From: Streptomyces sp. RP5T
GTDB taxonomy: Bacteria > Actinomycetota > Actinomycetes > Streptomycetales > Streptomycetaceae
Direction: 5' to 3'
Length of the DNA: 60,896 bases
NCBI RefSeq assembly: GCF_003933965.1
Contig: NZ_RSAJ01000001.1
Location: 1-60,896, forward strand
How positions within the stretch are numbered: position 1 is the first letter of the stretch; each line of letters opens with the position of its first letter. The notes beneath the pieces are model-generated. The model worked only from the letters and a program-made list of their open reading frames with translations, was not told the origin of the DNA and did not search any database. The position numbers and the translations under genes are program-made. Positions 36,393 through 44,820 of this stretch are shown here, piece by piece.

Positions 36393-38392
36393 CGGTCAAG
36401 GTCAGCGTCGTCATCGCGGTCTACAACCCCGGCAAATACGTCGAGGACTGCATCACGGGCCTGCTCCGGCAGAGCCTGACCCCGGACGAGTTCGAGGTCT
36501 TCTTCGTCGACGACGGCTCCACCGACGAGACCCCGGCCCGCCTGGACCAGCTCGCCGCCGAGCACCCGCACTTCCACGTCATCCACCAGGAGTCCTCCGG
36601 CTGGTCGGGCAAGCCCCGCAACACCGGCATCGAGGCCGCCCGGGGCGAGTACGTCATGTTCGTCGACCACGACGACTGGCTGGGCGACGAGGCTCTTGAG
36701 CGGATGTACGACTACGGCAAGGTCAACGAGGCCGACGTGGTCGTGGGCAAGATGGCGGGCATCGGACGCCCGGTGCCCCAGGAGCTGTTCCGGGTCAACC
36801 GGCCGCGTGCCACCGTGTCCAACGCGCCGCTGATCGACAGCCTCACCCCGCACAAGATGTTCCGGCGGGAGTTCCTCAACGAGCACAACATGCGCTTCAA
36901 GGAGGGCCGCCGGCGCCTTGAGGACCATGTCTTCGTCGTCGAGGCCTACCTGCGGGCCAAGAGCGTCGCCGTGCTCGGCGACTACCTCTGCTACTACCAC
37001 ATCACCCGTGACGACGGCTCGAACGCGGGCTTCCAGCGCTTCGACCCGGTCGGCTACTTCGGCAACCTGCGCGAGGCCCTCGACGTCGTCGAGGAGCTGA
37101 CCGAGCCCGGCGCGCTGCGCGACAAGCTGTTCAGCCGCTGGCTGCGCAACGAGATGGTCGAGCGGCTGCGCGGCCAGCGCCTGCTCAAACTCCCCGAGGA
37201 CTACGCCGAGGAGCTGTACACCGAGATCCACAAGGTGGTCACCGAGCGCTTCGGGCCCGGTGTCGTCGCCCGTCTCGGACTCACCCAGAAGGTGGTCGCG
37301 GGGCTGGTCTTCGCCGACCGCTACCAGGACATCCGCACGCTCGCCGAGTGGGAGGCCGGGATCAAGCCCACCGGCGAACTCACCTCGCTGGAGTGGCAGG
37401 ACGGCACCCTGAAGGTCGGCTTCGACTCCGAGCTCCGGATCGACGGCGAGCCGATGACGTTCCGCCGTGACGGCGAGCGCCGGCTGCTCGGCCTGCCGCT
37501 GCCCGAGGAGGCCCTGGAGGCCCTCGCCGAGCAGGGCATCAAGCTGGACGCCCCGCTCGACAAGAGCGATGTCGACCTCGTCGTGCGCCACCGTGAGGAC
37601 GCCCGGCAGTTCTACCTGCCCGTGACGAGCGAGCCGCACGAGATCGCCGCCGGTGACGGTGTCCTCCGGCAGCGGATCTCCGCCCGCGCCGAACTCGACC
37701 CCGAGACCGCGGCCTCCGGCGCCCCGCTCGACAAGGGCCTGTGGGACCTGCACCTCAGGATCAAGTCCTGCGGCTGGAGCAAGGAGACCCGGCTCGGCGC
37801 GGTGCGCGGTGAGGACGTCGAGGCCGGCCGCCTCGCCGCCCTCACCGGCGAGCCCAAGCGGCTCGTGCTGCCGTACTGGACCGAGGGTCCCGGCAACCTC
37901 TCGCTCGACGTGGACCAGCACACCAACAAGCTGGAGGGCGAGGCGGTGGCGATCATGCCGCCCGCCGACGCCACGGTCGAGGGCTCCGCCGTACGGCTGC
38001 CCCTGCCGCTGCACCTCGCCGCGACCGGCGGTGACCCCGTCCAGCTGCGCTTCGAGCGCAAGAACGTCGGCAAGTACCCGGCCGACGCCGTCCTGGACGG
38101 CCGCACCCTCACCGCCACGCTGCCGCTGGAGCAGCTCACCGGGATGCGCTGGGCGGTCCGGATCGGTGTGCCCTCCGCGGCCCGTGGTGAGCGCAAGTGG
38201 ACGCGGCTGCCCGTGGATGTCGTGGTGGACGCCTCCGGCGGTGCCAAGGTGATCGACCGGCACACTCCGTCCGCGAAGCCGGCCGCGAAGAAGGCGGCCG
38301 CCCCCCAGAAGAAGGCCGCCGCGCCGCGCCCGCTGTGGCGCCGGGCCGCCGGGCGTATCAAGCGCGCCCTGACCAACCAGAAGAAGGGCTGA
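36389..38392 (+). CDS. GT2 glycosyltransferase with large C-terminal region
   Basis: A 667-residue protein. Residues 1-~230 are a GT-A fold family 2 glycosyltransferase: VSVVIAVYNPGKYVEDCITG, the nucleotide-sugar site VDDGSTDETP and the metal site VDHDDW. The remaining ~400 residues are beta-rich sequence of the type seen in TagF- and capsule-associated transferases. They end in a Lys/Ala-rich basic tail (KKAAAPQKKAAAPRPLWRR) that could bind membrane phospholipid. Position between rfbD and rfbC suggests it transfers rhamnose or acts on the same polymer; the acceptor is unknown. The start GTG overlaps rfbD. Confidence 0.85.
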   Translation: MTVKVSVVIAVYNPGKYVEDCITGLLRQSLTPDEFEVFFVDDGSTDETPARLDQLAAEHPHFHVIHQESSGWSGKPRNTGIEAARGEYVMFVDHDDWLGDEALERMYDYGKVNEADVVVGKMAGIGRPVPQELFRVNRPRATVSNAPLIDSLTPHKMFRREFLNEHNMRFKEGRRRLEDHVFVVEAYLRAKSVAVLGDYLCYYHITRDDGSNAGFQRFDPVGYFGNLREALDVVEELTEPGALRDKLFSRWLRNEMVERLRGQRLLKLPEDYAEELYTEIHKVVTERFGPGVVARLGLTQKVVAGLVFADRYQDIRTLAEWEAGIKPTGELTSLEWQDGTLKVGFDSELRIDGEPMTFRRDGERRLLGLPLPEEALEALAEQGIKLDAPLDKSDVDLVVRHREDARQFYLPVTSEPHEIAAGDGVLRQRISARAELDPETAASGAPLDKGLWDLHLRIKSCGWSKETRLGAVRGEDVEAGRLAALTGEPKRLVLPYWTEGPGNLSLDVDQHTNKLEGEAVAIMPPADATVEGSAVRLPLPLHLAATGGDPVQLRFERKNVGKYPADAVLDGRTLTATLPLEQLTGMRWAVRIGVPSAARGERKWTRLPVDVVVDASGGAKVIDRHTPSAKPAAKKAAAPQKKAAAPRPLWRRAAGRIKRALTNQKKG

Positions 38393-38402
38393 GACCCCCG
38401 CG

Positions 38403-38996
38403 ATGCGACCCCTTTCGATCTCCGGTGCCTGGGTGTTCGAGCCGAAGGTCTTCCCCGACGGCCGGGGCAGCTTCCACGAGTGGTTCAAGGCCCCCGTCTT
38501 CGCGGAGGCCGCGGGTCATCCGCTGAGCCTCGCCCAGGCCAACATGTCGGTCTCCAGCCGGGGCACCCTGCGCGGCATCCACTTCGCCGACGTGCCGCCC
38601 GGGCAGGCCAAATACGTCAAGTGCGTGCGCGGCGCGGTCCTCGACGTGATCGTGGACATCCGGGTGGGCTCGCCGACCTTCGGCCAGTGGGAGATCGTCC
38701 GCCTGGACGACCAGGACCACCACGCCGTCTACCTGTCCGAGGGGCTCGGCCACGGGTTCATGGCGCTCACCGACGACGCCACGGTGGTCTACCTCTGCTC
38801 GGAGGGTTACGCGCCCGAGCGTGAGCACGGCATCCACCCGCTCGACCCGGAGATCGGCATCGAGTGGCCCGAGGGCCTCGCCCCGCTGCTGTCCCCCAAG
38901 GACGAGCAGGCGCCGACCCTGGCCGAGGCGCGCGAGCAGGGACTGCTGCCCTCCTACGAGGAGTGCGTGGCCTACCGCGAGAGCCTCGGCTCCTGA
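38403..38996 (+). CDS. rfbC: dTDP-4-dehydrorhamnose 3,5-epimerase
   Basis: Cupin-fold epimerase, third step of dTDP-L-rhamnose synthesis. The 197 residues include the signature SSRGTLRGIHF with the catalytic His near residue 60, SEGLGHGFMAL and YAPEREHGIHPLDPEIGIEW. The start ATG is 10 bases after the glycosyltransferase stop. It closes the rhamnose operon; a promoter for rplU follows at once. Confidence 0.95.
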   Translation: MRPLSISGAWVFEPKVFPDGRGSFHEWFKAPVFAEAAGHPLSLAQANMSVSSRGTLRGIHFADVPPGQAKYVKCVRGAVLDVIVDIRVGSPTFGQWEIVRLDDQDHHAVYLSEGLGHGFMALTDDATVVYLCSEGYAPEREHGIHPLDPEIGIEWPEGLAPLLSPKDEQAPTLAEAREQGLLPSYEECVAYRESLGS

Positions 38997-39025
38997 CGCG
39001 CGGGTTTGAACGCGACGGGGCCCGG

Positions 39026-39056
39026 TTTGACCCGTTCGGCCGCGGCCCCGTAACCT
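39026..39056 (+). promoter_or_regulatory. Candidate housekeeping promoter for rplU-rpmA-obgE
   Basis: TTGACC (39027-39032) and TAACCT (39051-39056) are separated by 18 bp, a fair match to the HrdB-type consensus. It lies about 145 bp upstream of rplU and just upstream of the structured leader. Confidence 0.55.
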
Positions 39057-39064
39057 AGACCGTC

Positions 39065-39190
39065 GGCGTGTCCACTGGTGACACGCCACATCCCCGTAAA
39101 CCTCTTCCTCTCGGGTCGCTGTTCCGGCCGGGAGAGGCCGCTCGCTCTGCCGGGCGGCTGGACTGCGGGGGTGCCGTCCCCGAGCGAGAG
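39065..39190 (+). promoter_or_regulatory. Structured 5' leader of rplU
   Basis: The transcribed leader can form three hairpins: GGCGTGTC/GACACGCC (39065-39087), CCTCTC...GAGAGG (about 39109-39139), and CTCGCTC/GAGCGAG enclosing a GGGG/CCCC stem (about 39140-39188). Such compact leaders upstream of ribosomal-protein genes often mediate autogenous control, for example by L21. That role is inferred here. Confidence 0.5.
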
Positions 39191-39202
39191 AGTGAGATCC
39201 GC

Positions 39203-39523
39203 GTGTACGCCATCGTGCGCAGCGGTGGTCGCCAGCACAAGGTTGCTGTCGGCGACATCGTTGAGGTTGACAAGATTTCCACTGCCAAGGTTGGCGACAC
39301 GGTCGAGCTCTCGACCCTGCTCGTTGTCGACGGCGACGCTGTGACCAGCGACCCGTGGGTTCTGGCCGGCATCAAGGTCCAGGCCGAGGTCGTGGACCAC
39401 CACAAGGGCGTCAAGATCGACATCCTTCGCTACAAGAACAAGACCGGCTACCGCCGTCGTCAGGGCCACCGCCAGCAGTACACGGCGATCAAGGTCACTG
39501 AGATCCCCGCGGCTGCGAAGTAA
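39203..39523 (+). CDS. rplU: 50S ribosomal protein L21
   Basis: A 106-residue product, normal for bL21. It begins [18 protein letters not shown] and ends with the 23S rRNA-binding segment [17 protein letters not shown]. The start GTG 39203 was chosen because the family begins there; the longer upstream frame lies in the structured leader. rpmA follows after 14 bases. Confidence 0.97.
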   Translation: MYAIVRSGGRQHKVAVGDIVEVDKISTAKVGDTVELSTLLVVDGDAVTSDPWVLAGIKVQAEVVDHHKGVKIDILRYKNKTGYRRRQGHRQQYTAIKVTEIPAAAK

Positions 39524-39537
39524 GGGACTGAGGAGAG

Positions 39538-39792
39538 ATGGCACACAAGAAGGGCGCATCGTCCACCCGTAACGGTCGTGACTCCAACGCTCAGCGCCTC
39601 GGCGTGAAGCGCTTCGGTGGTCAGGTCGTCAACGCGGGCGAGATCCTGGTCCGCCAGCGCGGCACCCACTTCCACCCGGGTGCGGGCGTCGGCCGCGGCG
39701 GCGACGACACGCTGTTCGCGCTCAACGCCGGTGCGGTGCAGTTCGGCACCCACCGTGGCCGCAAGGTCGTGAACATCGTTCCGGTCGCCTGA
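39538..39792 (+). CDS. rpmA: 50S ribosomal protein L27
   Basis: An 84-residue bL27. The N-terminus [20 protein letters not shown] is the conserved arm that reaches the peptidyl-transferase centre, with no Firmicutes-type cleavable extension. GGAGAG lies just upstream of the ATG. It is cotranscribed with rplU and followed by a strong hairpin before obgE. Confidence 0.97.
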   Translation: MAHKKGASSTRNGRDSNAQRLGVKRFGGQVVNAGEILVRQRGTHFHPGAGVGRGGDDTLFALNAGAVQFGTHRGRKVVNIVPVA

Positions 39793-39825
39793 GCCCAGGC
39801 TCAGACCGAACTTTTCGCGAGGCGG

Positions 39826-39866
39826 ACCTCACTTCCCTGGTGGGAAGGCGGGTCCGCCTTTCGCGT
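39826..39866 (+). terminator. Terminator after rpmA
   Basis: A 9-bp perfect core stem (AGGCGGACC with GGTCCGCCT), extended by CGCG/CGCG flanks, lies about 35 bases beyond the rpmA stop. It probably separates high-level ribosomal-protein expression from lower obgE expression. Confidence 0.7.
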
Positions 39867-39909
39867 GTTACGCCTGTAGTACCCATGACGTTTTTGGAGG
39901 CACCGAACC

Positions 39910-41346
39910 ATGACCACCTTCGTGGACCGCGTCGAACTGCATGTCGCCGCGGGTAACGGAGGTCACGGCTGTGCCTCCGTCCACCGGGAGAAGTTCAAAC
40001 CGCTCGGCGGTCCCGACGGCGGAAACGGCGGGCGGGGCGGCGACGTCATCCTGACCGTCGACCAGTCCGTGACCACGCTGCTCGACTACCACCACTCCCC
40101 GCACCGCAAGGCCACCAACGGCAAGCCCGGTGAGGGCGGCAACCGTTCCGGCAAGGACGGCCAGGACCTGGTCCTGCCGGTGCCGGACGGCACGGTGGTC
40201 CTCGACCGGGCGGGCAACGTCCTGGCCGACCTGGTCGGACACGGCACCTCCTTCGTCGCCGCCCAGGGCGGCCGCGGCGGCCTCGGCAACGCGGCGCTGG
40301 CCTCCGCCCGCCGCAAGGCCCCCGGCTTCGCGCTGCTCGGCGTGCCCGGCGACCTCCAGGACATCGTCCTGGAGCTCAAGACGGTCGCCGACGTGGCCCT
40401 CGTCGGCTACCCGAGCGCCGGAAAGTCCTCGCTGATCTCCGTCCTCTCGGCGGCCAAGCCGAAGATCGCCGACTACCCCTTCACCACGCTGGTCCCGAAC
40501 CTGGGCGTGGTCACCGCCGGCGAGACCGTCTACACCATCGCGGACGTACCGGGCCTGATCCCGGGCGCCAGCCAGGGCAAGGGCCTGGGTCTTGAGTTCC
40601 TGCGGCACGTGGAGCGCTGCAGTGTCCTCGTGCACGTCCTGGACACCGCCACGCTGGAGTCCGACCGCGACCCGGTCTCCGACCTCGACATCATCGAGGC
40701 GGAACTCAGGGAGTACGGCGGCCTCGACAACCGTCCCCGCATCGTCGTCCTGAACAAGATCGACGTACCGGACGGCAAGGACCTCGCCGAGATGGTGCGG
40801 CCGGATCTGGAGGCGCGCGGTTACCGCGTCTTCGAGGTGTCCGCGGTCGCCCACATGGGGCTGAAGGAGCTGTCCTTCGCACTCGCCGACCTGGTGGGCC
40901 GGGCACGTGCCGCCAAGCCCAAGGAGGAGGCGACCCGGATCGTCATCCGGCCCAAGGCCGTGGACGACACCGGCTTCACCGTGGTCCGCGAGGAGGACGG
41001 CCTGTTCCGGGTGCGTGGCGAGAAGCCGGAGCGCTGGGTGCGGCAGACCGACTTCAGCAACGACGAGGCCGTCGGCTACCTCGCCGACCGTCTCAACCGC
41101 CTCGGTGTGGAAGAGGAGTTGATGAAGGCGGGTGCCCGTTCGGGTGACGGCGTCGCCATCGGCCCCGAGGACAACGCGGTCGTCTTCGACTGGGAGCCGA
41201 CCGTCATGGCCGGCGCCGAGATGCTCGGCCGACGCGGTGAGGACCACCGCTTCGAGGCTCCCCGTCCCGCCGCCCAGCGCCGCCGCGACAAGCAGGCCGA
41301 GCGCGACGAGGCGTCGCAGGAGTTCGACGACTTCGAACCGTTCTGA
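39910..41346 (+). CDS. obgE: GTPase Obg
   Basis: Essential ribosome-associated GTPase; in Streptomyces, Obg is linked to the decision to sporulate. The 478 residues show the Gly-rich Obg fold (1-~157, [15 protein letters not shown]), the G domain with [11 protein letters not shown] (G1), [10 protein letters not shown] (G3) and NKID (G4), and an extra C-terminal OCT domain (about 345-430) typical of Gram-positive Obg. GGAGG precedes the ATG. Confidence 0.97.
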   Translation: MTTFVDRVELHVAAGNGGHGCASVHREKFKPLGGPDGGNGGRGGDVILTVDQSVTTLLDYHHSPHRKATNGKPGEGGNRSGKDGQDLVLPVPDGTVVLDRAGNVLADLVGHGTSFVAAQGGRGGLGNAALASARRKAPGFALLGVPGDLQDIVLELKTVADVALVGYPSAGKSSLISVLSAAKPKIADYPFTTLVPNLGVVTAGETVYTIADVPGLIPGASQGKGLGLEFLRHVERCSVLVHVLDTATLESDRDPVSDLDIIEAELREYGGLDNRPRIVVLNKIDVPDGKDLAEMVRPDLEARGYRVFEVSAVAHMGLKELSFALADLVGRARAAKPKEEATRIVIRPKAVDDTGFTVVREEDGLFRVRGEKPERWVRQTDFSNDEAVGYLADRLNRLGVEEELMKAGARSGDGVAIGPEDNAVVFDWEPTVMAGAEMLGRRGEDHRFEAPRPAAQRRRDKQAERDEASQEFDDFEPF

Positions 41347-41392
41347 GTGAACGGCGGGTGACCCCCGGCCCGCCGAAGGACAACCAACCGCA

Positions 41393-41438
41393 CTTCCTGT
41401 GAGTCGTACCGGGCAATCCGTACGACCGTCACAGGAAG
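41393..41438 (+). promoter_or_regulatory. Long hairpin covering the FG-GAP gene ribosome-binding site
   Basis: A perfect 10-bp outer stem (41393-41402 with 41429-41438) and a perfect 7-bp inner stem (41403-41409 with 41420-41426), separated by a 2-base bulge, close on a 10-base loop. The 3' arm includes AGGAAG, which is the Shine-Dalgarno of the gene starting at 41448, so folding would hide it. It could also act as an obgE terminator or a protein-binding palindrome. Confidence 0.6.
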
Positions 41439-41447
41439 GGATGCGGC

Positions 41448-42977
41448 ATGCGCGTACAACGAAGAGGGTGGCGCACGGGCCTCGCTGTCGTCCTGGCGCT
41501 CGGCGGGGCCGTCGCCCTGCCGGCCGCCGCGGGGGCCGCTCCCCATCAGGTGCGGGACGACTTCAACGGGGACGGTTACGCCGACCTGGCGGTGGGCGCG
41601 CCCGACGGGACCGTCGCGGGGAAGGCGAAGGCCGGGTTCGTCGGGGTGCTGTACGGGTCGGCCAGTGGCCTGAAGTCCTCCACGAAGCAGGTGTTCAGCC
41701 AGAACAGCGCGGGGATACCGGGCACCGCCGAGGCCGGGGACCGGCTCGGCAGCGCGCTCACCGCCGCCGACCTGGACCGGGACGGGTACACCGACCTGGT
41801 CGTGGGGGCGGGCGGCGAGGACGGCGGTTCCGGCCGGGTGCAGGTCGTCTGGGGCGGTGCCCGCGGCCTGGCGGGCGGTGCCACCCTCGCCTCCGGTGCG
41901 GCCGGCGACCGGCTGGGCGCCGCGGGACACCTCGCGGCGGGGGACGTCGACGGGGACGGGGCGACCGACCTGCTGACCGCGGTGGACCGGTACGGCCTGG
42001 TGGCGACCGGCGGCCCCTTCACCCGCTCCGGCGCGGCCACCGGGGAACGCCAGGTGGTGAGGGACCGGTACGACAGCCGCGTCCTGGACCTCGACGTCGG
42101 CGACCTCAACGGCGACGGGATCACCGACGTCGTGGCCGCCCAGACCGGCACCGACACCTTCGACTCCCGGCGGGTCGCGTACTGGTGGGGCACCAAGGAC
42201 GGCCTCACGCCCTGGAGCCTGGTCTGGGACATCGACGGCGCCGCGCTCCAGGGCGGCGAGAACCTCGCGGTCGGGGACGTGAACCGGGACGGCTACGCCG
42301 ACATCGTGGTGGGCCGGGCCGTCGACGGCTACGAGAGCGACCATGACGCCTACCGCGCCAAGGGCGGCCGGGTCACCTGGATCCCCGGTACCTCGGGCGC
42401 TCCTGACGGAGTGGCGGAGCAGGCCGTCAACCAGGACAGCCCGGGGGTGCCCGGCACCGCCGAGAAGGGCGACGGCTTCGGCACCGACGTGCAGCTCGCG
42501 GACGTCGACGGGGACGGGTACCTGGACGTGATCACCGGTGTGCCCGGCGAGGACCTGGGCCCCGCCGCCGCGCCGAACTCCGTCAAGGACGCGGGCGCGG
42601 TCGTCGTGCTGAGCGGCCGGGCCGACGGGCTGACCGGGGCCGGCTCGCACCAGGTGGTCACGCAGAACACCACGGGTGTGCCGGGGGCCGCCGAGAAGGG
42701 CGACGTCTTCGGCGGGGCCGTCCATGCGGGGGACGCGAACGGCGACGGACTGGCCGATCTCGCGGTCGGCGCGCCCGGCGAGAACGCGGGCGCCGGGTCC
42801 GTGTGGTCCTTCCGGTCCCGGGCGCAGTACGTCGTCTCGCCCGGCGGTGTGCCGGTTCCGGCCACCGTCGTTGCTCCTGGGGGTGCCCCCTCTGGGGGAG
42901 GGACGTTCACCTTCGGCCACACCCTCCTCGGCACCACCGCCGCGAAGGCCCGTCTGGGCTCGGACTTCGCCAACTAG
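41448..42977 (+). CDS. Secreted FG-GAP (integrin-like) repeat protein
   Basis: A 509-residue exported protein. A Sec signal peptide (MRVQRRGWRTGLAVVLALGG, cleavage near AAAGAAPH) is followed by about seven FG-GAP beta-propeller blades. Each has a calcium-binding loop such as DFNGDGYADLAVGAPDG, DLDRDGYTDLVVGAGG or DVDGDGYLDVITGVPGE. There is no catalytic motif, so it probably acts in adhesion or as an extracellular binding protein. The C-terminal end contains VVAPGGAPSGGGTF, encoded by a palindromic G/C tract that looks like an inserted repeat. Translation may be controlled by the hairpin upstream. Confidence 0.9.
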   Translation: MRVQRRGWRTGLAVVLALGGAVALPAAAGAAPHQVRDDFNGDGYADLAVGAPDGTVAGKAKAGFVGVLYGSASGLKSSTKQVFSQNSAGIPGTAEAGDRLGSALTAADLDRDGYTDLVVGAGGEDGGSGRVQVVWGGARGLAGGATLASGAAGDRLGAAGHLAAGDVDGDGATDLLTAVDRYGLVATGGPFTRSGAATGERQVVRDRYDSRVLDLDVGDLNGDGITDVVAAQTGTDTFDSRRVAYWWGTKDGLTPWSLVWDIDGAALQGGENLAVGDVNRDGYADIVVGRAVDGYESDHDAYRAKGGRVTWIPGTSGAPDGVAEQAVNQDSPGVPGTAEKGDGFGTDVQLADVDGDGYLDVITGVPGEDLGPAAAPNSVKDAGAVVVLSGRADGLTGAGSHQVVTQNTTGVPGAAEKGDVFGGAVHAGDANGDGLADLAVGAPGENAGAGSVWSFRSRAQYVVSPGGVPVPATVVAPGGAPSGGGTFTFGHTLLGTTAAKARLGSDFAN

Positions 42978-43013
42978 AACCCAAAAGATCGTCAGTCGGC
43001 AGTGTCCTGAAGG

Positions 43014-43061
43014 CCGTTGCGGCCGGATCACGTTCATCATGTGATACCCGAGTCGCAACGG
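43014..43061 (+). terminator. Terminator after the FG-GAP gene
   Basis: A perfect 8-bp outer stem (CCGTTGCG with CGCAACGG), an inner ATCAC/GTGAT stem and a following pyrimidine-rich tract (ctcttctgttgtc) lie 37 bases past the stop. Confidence 0.7.
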
Positions 43062-43179
43062 CTCTTCTGTTGTCTACCTATTTGTCATGCACGCGAACAC
43101 TCTGGTTCAACGCACGGATCACCCCGAAGCGTGAGCTTCCAGGGTGCCCAAGAGGTCAGCGACGCAAGGGAGTTCGCCC

Positions 43180-44730
43180 ATGTACGGAGCAGCATCACCC
43201 GGCCGACGCCGCTTTCTGACCGCCGGCGCAGCCGTGCTCGGCGCCGCCGCCTCCGCCCAGCTGTGGCTGCCGGGCACCGCGCGAGCGGCGGAGCCTCCGC
43301 TGCCCGACGGGGTGTTCAACCTCGGCGTGGCCTCCGGAGACCCGCTGCCGGACGGCATCGTGCTGTGGACACGGCTCGCCCCGGACCCGCTGAACGGCGG
43401 CGGCATGCCCGACCGAGCGGTGCCGGTCGAATGGGAGCTCGCCGAGGACCAGCGCTTCAGAAAGGTGGTCCGCCGCGGCACCGCCCAGGCGCTGCCCGCC
43501 TTCGGACACAGCGTCCACGTCGACGTACGCGGCCTGCGCCCGGGCCGTACCTACTGGTACCGCTTCCGCGCCGACGGACAGCTCTCGCGCACCGGCCGCA
43601 CCCGCACCGCCCCCGCCCGCAACAGCTCCGGCGGCAGCCTCCGGGTCGCGCTCGCCTCCTGCCAGAACTGGCAGCACGGCTACTTCACCCCCTACGCCGA
43701 CATGCTGGACCAGGACCCCGACGTCGTGCTGTTCGTCGGCGACTACATCTACGAGTCGGCTCCGTCGTCGTCCGGGCCGCGCCGGCACGAGGGCACGGGG
43801 GAGCCGTACACCCTCGTCGAGTACCGCAACCGGTACGCCCAGTACCGCACCGACCCGGACCTCGCCGAGATCCACGCGAACGCGCCCTGGGTGGTCACCT
43901 TCGACGACCACGAGGTCGACAACGACTGGGCCGGCGAGATCCCGCAGGACCCCGCCAAGCAGCCGCACGATGCCTTCGTGGCCCGCATCACGGCCGCCTT
44001 CCAGGCGTACTACGAGCACATGCCGGTGCGCGCCACCGCCGTCCCCGACGGCCCGCACATCCAGATGTACCGGCGCCTGGAGTTCGGCCGGCTGGTCCGG
44101 CTCAACGTGCTCGACACCCGGCAGTTCCGCAGCGACCAGGTCACCAGCCAGGCCGCCGCCCAGGACCCCGCGCTCACCATGCTCGGCGCCGAGCAGAAGC
44201 AGTGGCTGCTCGACGGGCTGCACGGCTCACCGGCCCGCTGGAACCTCATCGCCTCGCAGATCATGATGGCCGAGACCGACATCCTGCCCGGCGAGGGCAA
44301 GCTCTGGTACTACGACGCCTGGGACGGCTACCAGGTCGAACGCAACGCCCTCCTGGAGGAGTTCAGGACCGTGCGCAACCCCGTCGTGCTCTCGGGCGAC
44401 CGTCACCTCACGATGATCAGCGACCTCAAGGAGGACTACGCCGACCCGGACTCCCGGGTCGTCGGCGCCGAGTTCGTCGGTACGTCCATCTCCAGCAACG
44501 GCGACCAGGACCAGGCCGCCTTCCATGCCCAGTGGGACCCGCTGATGGCCGACAACCCGCACTGGAAGTACATCGACGCCCACCGCGGCTACCACCTCTT
44601 CGACATCGACCGGCACGGCATCGACGCGCAGGTCCGGGCCGTGGACACGGTGGTCAGGCCCGAGGCGACGGCGAGCACGCTGGCGCAGCTGCGGGTGGAG
44701 GCGGGCAAGCCGGGGGTACGGCCCGCGTAG
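43180..44730 (+). CDS. PhoD-like alkaline phosphatase, Tat-exported
   Basis: A 516-residue extracellular phosphodiesterase/phosphatase of the PhoD family, which hydrolyses phosphate esters and, in Bacillus, teichoic acid. A twin-arginine signal peptide (SPGRRRFLTAGAAVLGAAAS) precedes the mature protein. Fe/Ca-site motifs are LFVGDYIYES, VTFDDHEVDNDW and VVLSGDRHLTM. I chose ATG 43180 because AAGGGAG lies 8 bases upstream; a GTG 36 bases earlier is less likely. Its place beside wall-polymer genes suggests polymer turnover as well as phosphate scavenging. No clear PHO box was found. Confidence 0.93.
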   Translation: MYGAASPGRRRFLTAGAAVLGAAASAQLWLPGTARAAEPPLPDGVFNLGVASGDPLPDGIVLWTRLAPDPLNGGGMPDRAVPVEWELAEDQRFRKVVRRGTAQALPAFGHSVHVDVRGLRPGRTYWYRFRADGQLSRTGRTRTAPARNSSGGSLRVALASCQNWQHGYFTPYADMLDQDPDVVLFVGDYIYESAPSSSGPRRHEGTGEPYTLVEYRNRYAQYRTDPDLAEIHANAPWVVTFDDHEVDNDWAGEIPQDPAKQPHDAFVARITAAFQAYYEHMPVRATAVPDGPHIQMYRRLEFGRLVRLNVLDTRQFRSDQVTSQAAAQDPALTMLGAEQKQWLLDGLHGSPARWNLIASQIMMAETDILPGEGKLWYYDAWDGYQVERNALLEEFRTVRNPVVLSGDRHLTMISDLKEDYADPDSRVVGAEFVGTSISSNGDQDQAAFHAQWDPLMADNPHWKYIDAHRGYHLFDIDRHGIDAQVRAVDTVVRPEATASTLAQLRVEAGKPGVRPA

Positions 44731-44737
44731 CGCGGAC

Positions 44738-44787
44738 TGCCTGAGAGGGGCAGGGTCCTCATCCCGGCCCCAGGCTCCTCTCAGGCA
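44738..44787. terminator. Terminator after the PhoD-like gene
   Basis: A perfect 11-bp stem (TGCCTGAGAGG with CCTCTCAGGCA) and additional GGGGC/GCCCC pairing lie 8 bases after the stop. Confidence 0.75.
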
Positions 44788-44820
44788 ACACTCAGGCACG
44801 TCTCTTACCGTCCTCTGACC

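Noticed and set aside
33449..38996. Rhamnose genes as part of an antibiotic cluster
   Set aside because: No polyketide, peptide-synthetase or other tailoring genes nearby; the setting is cell wall and ribosome genes.
42990..43179. PHO box upstream of the PhoD-like gene (GTTCATC at 43032, GGTTCAACGC further on)
   Set aside because: Only single partial units are visible, without two 11-nt direct repeats in register.
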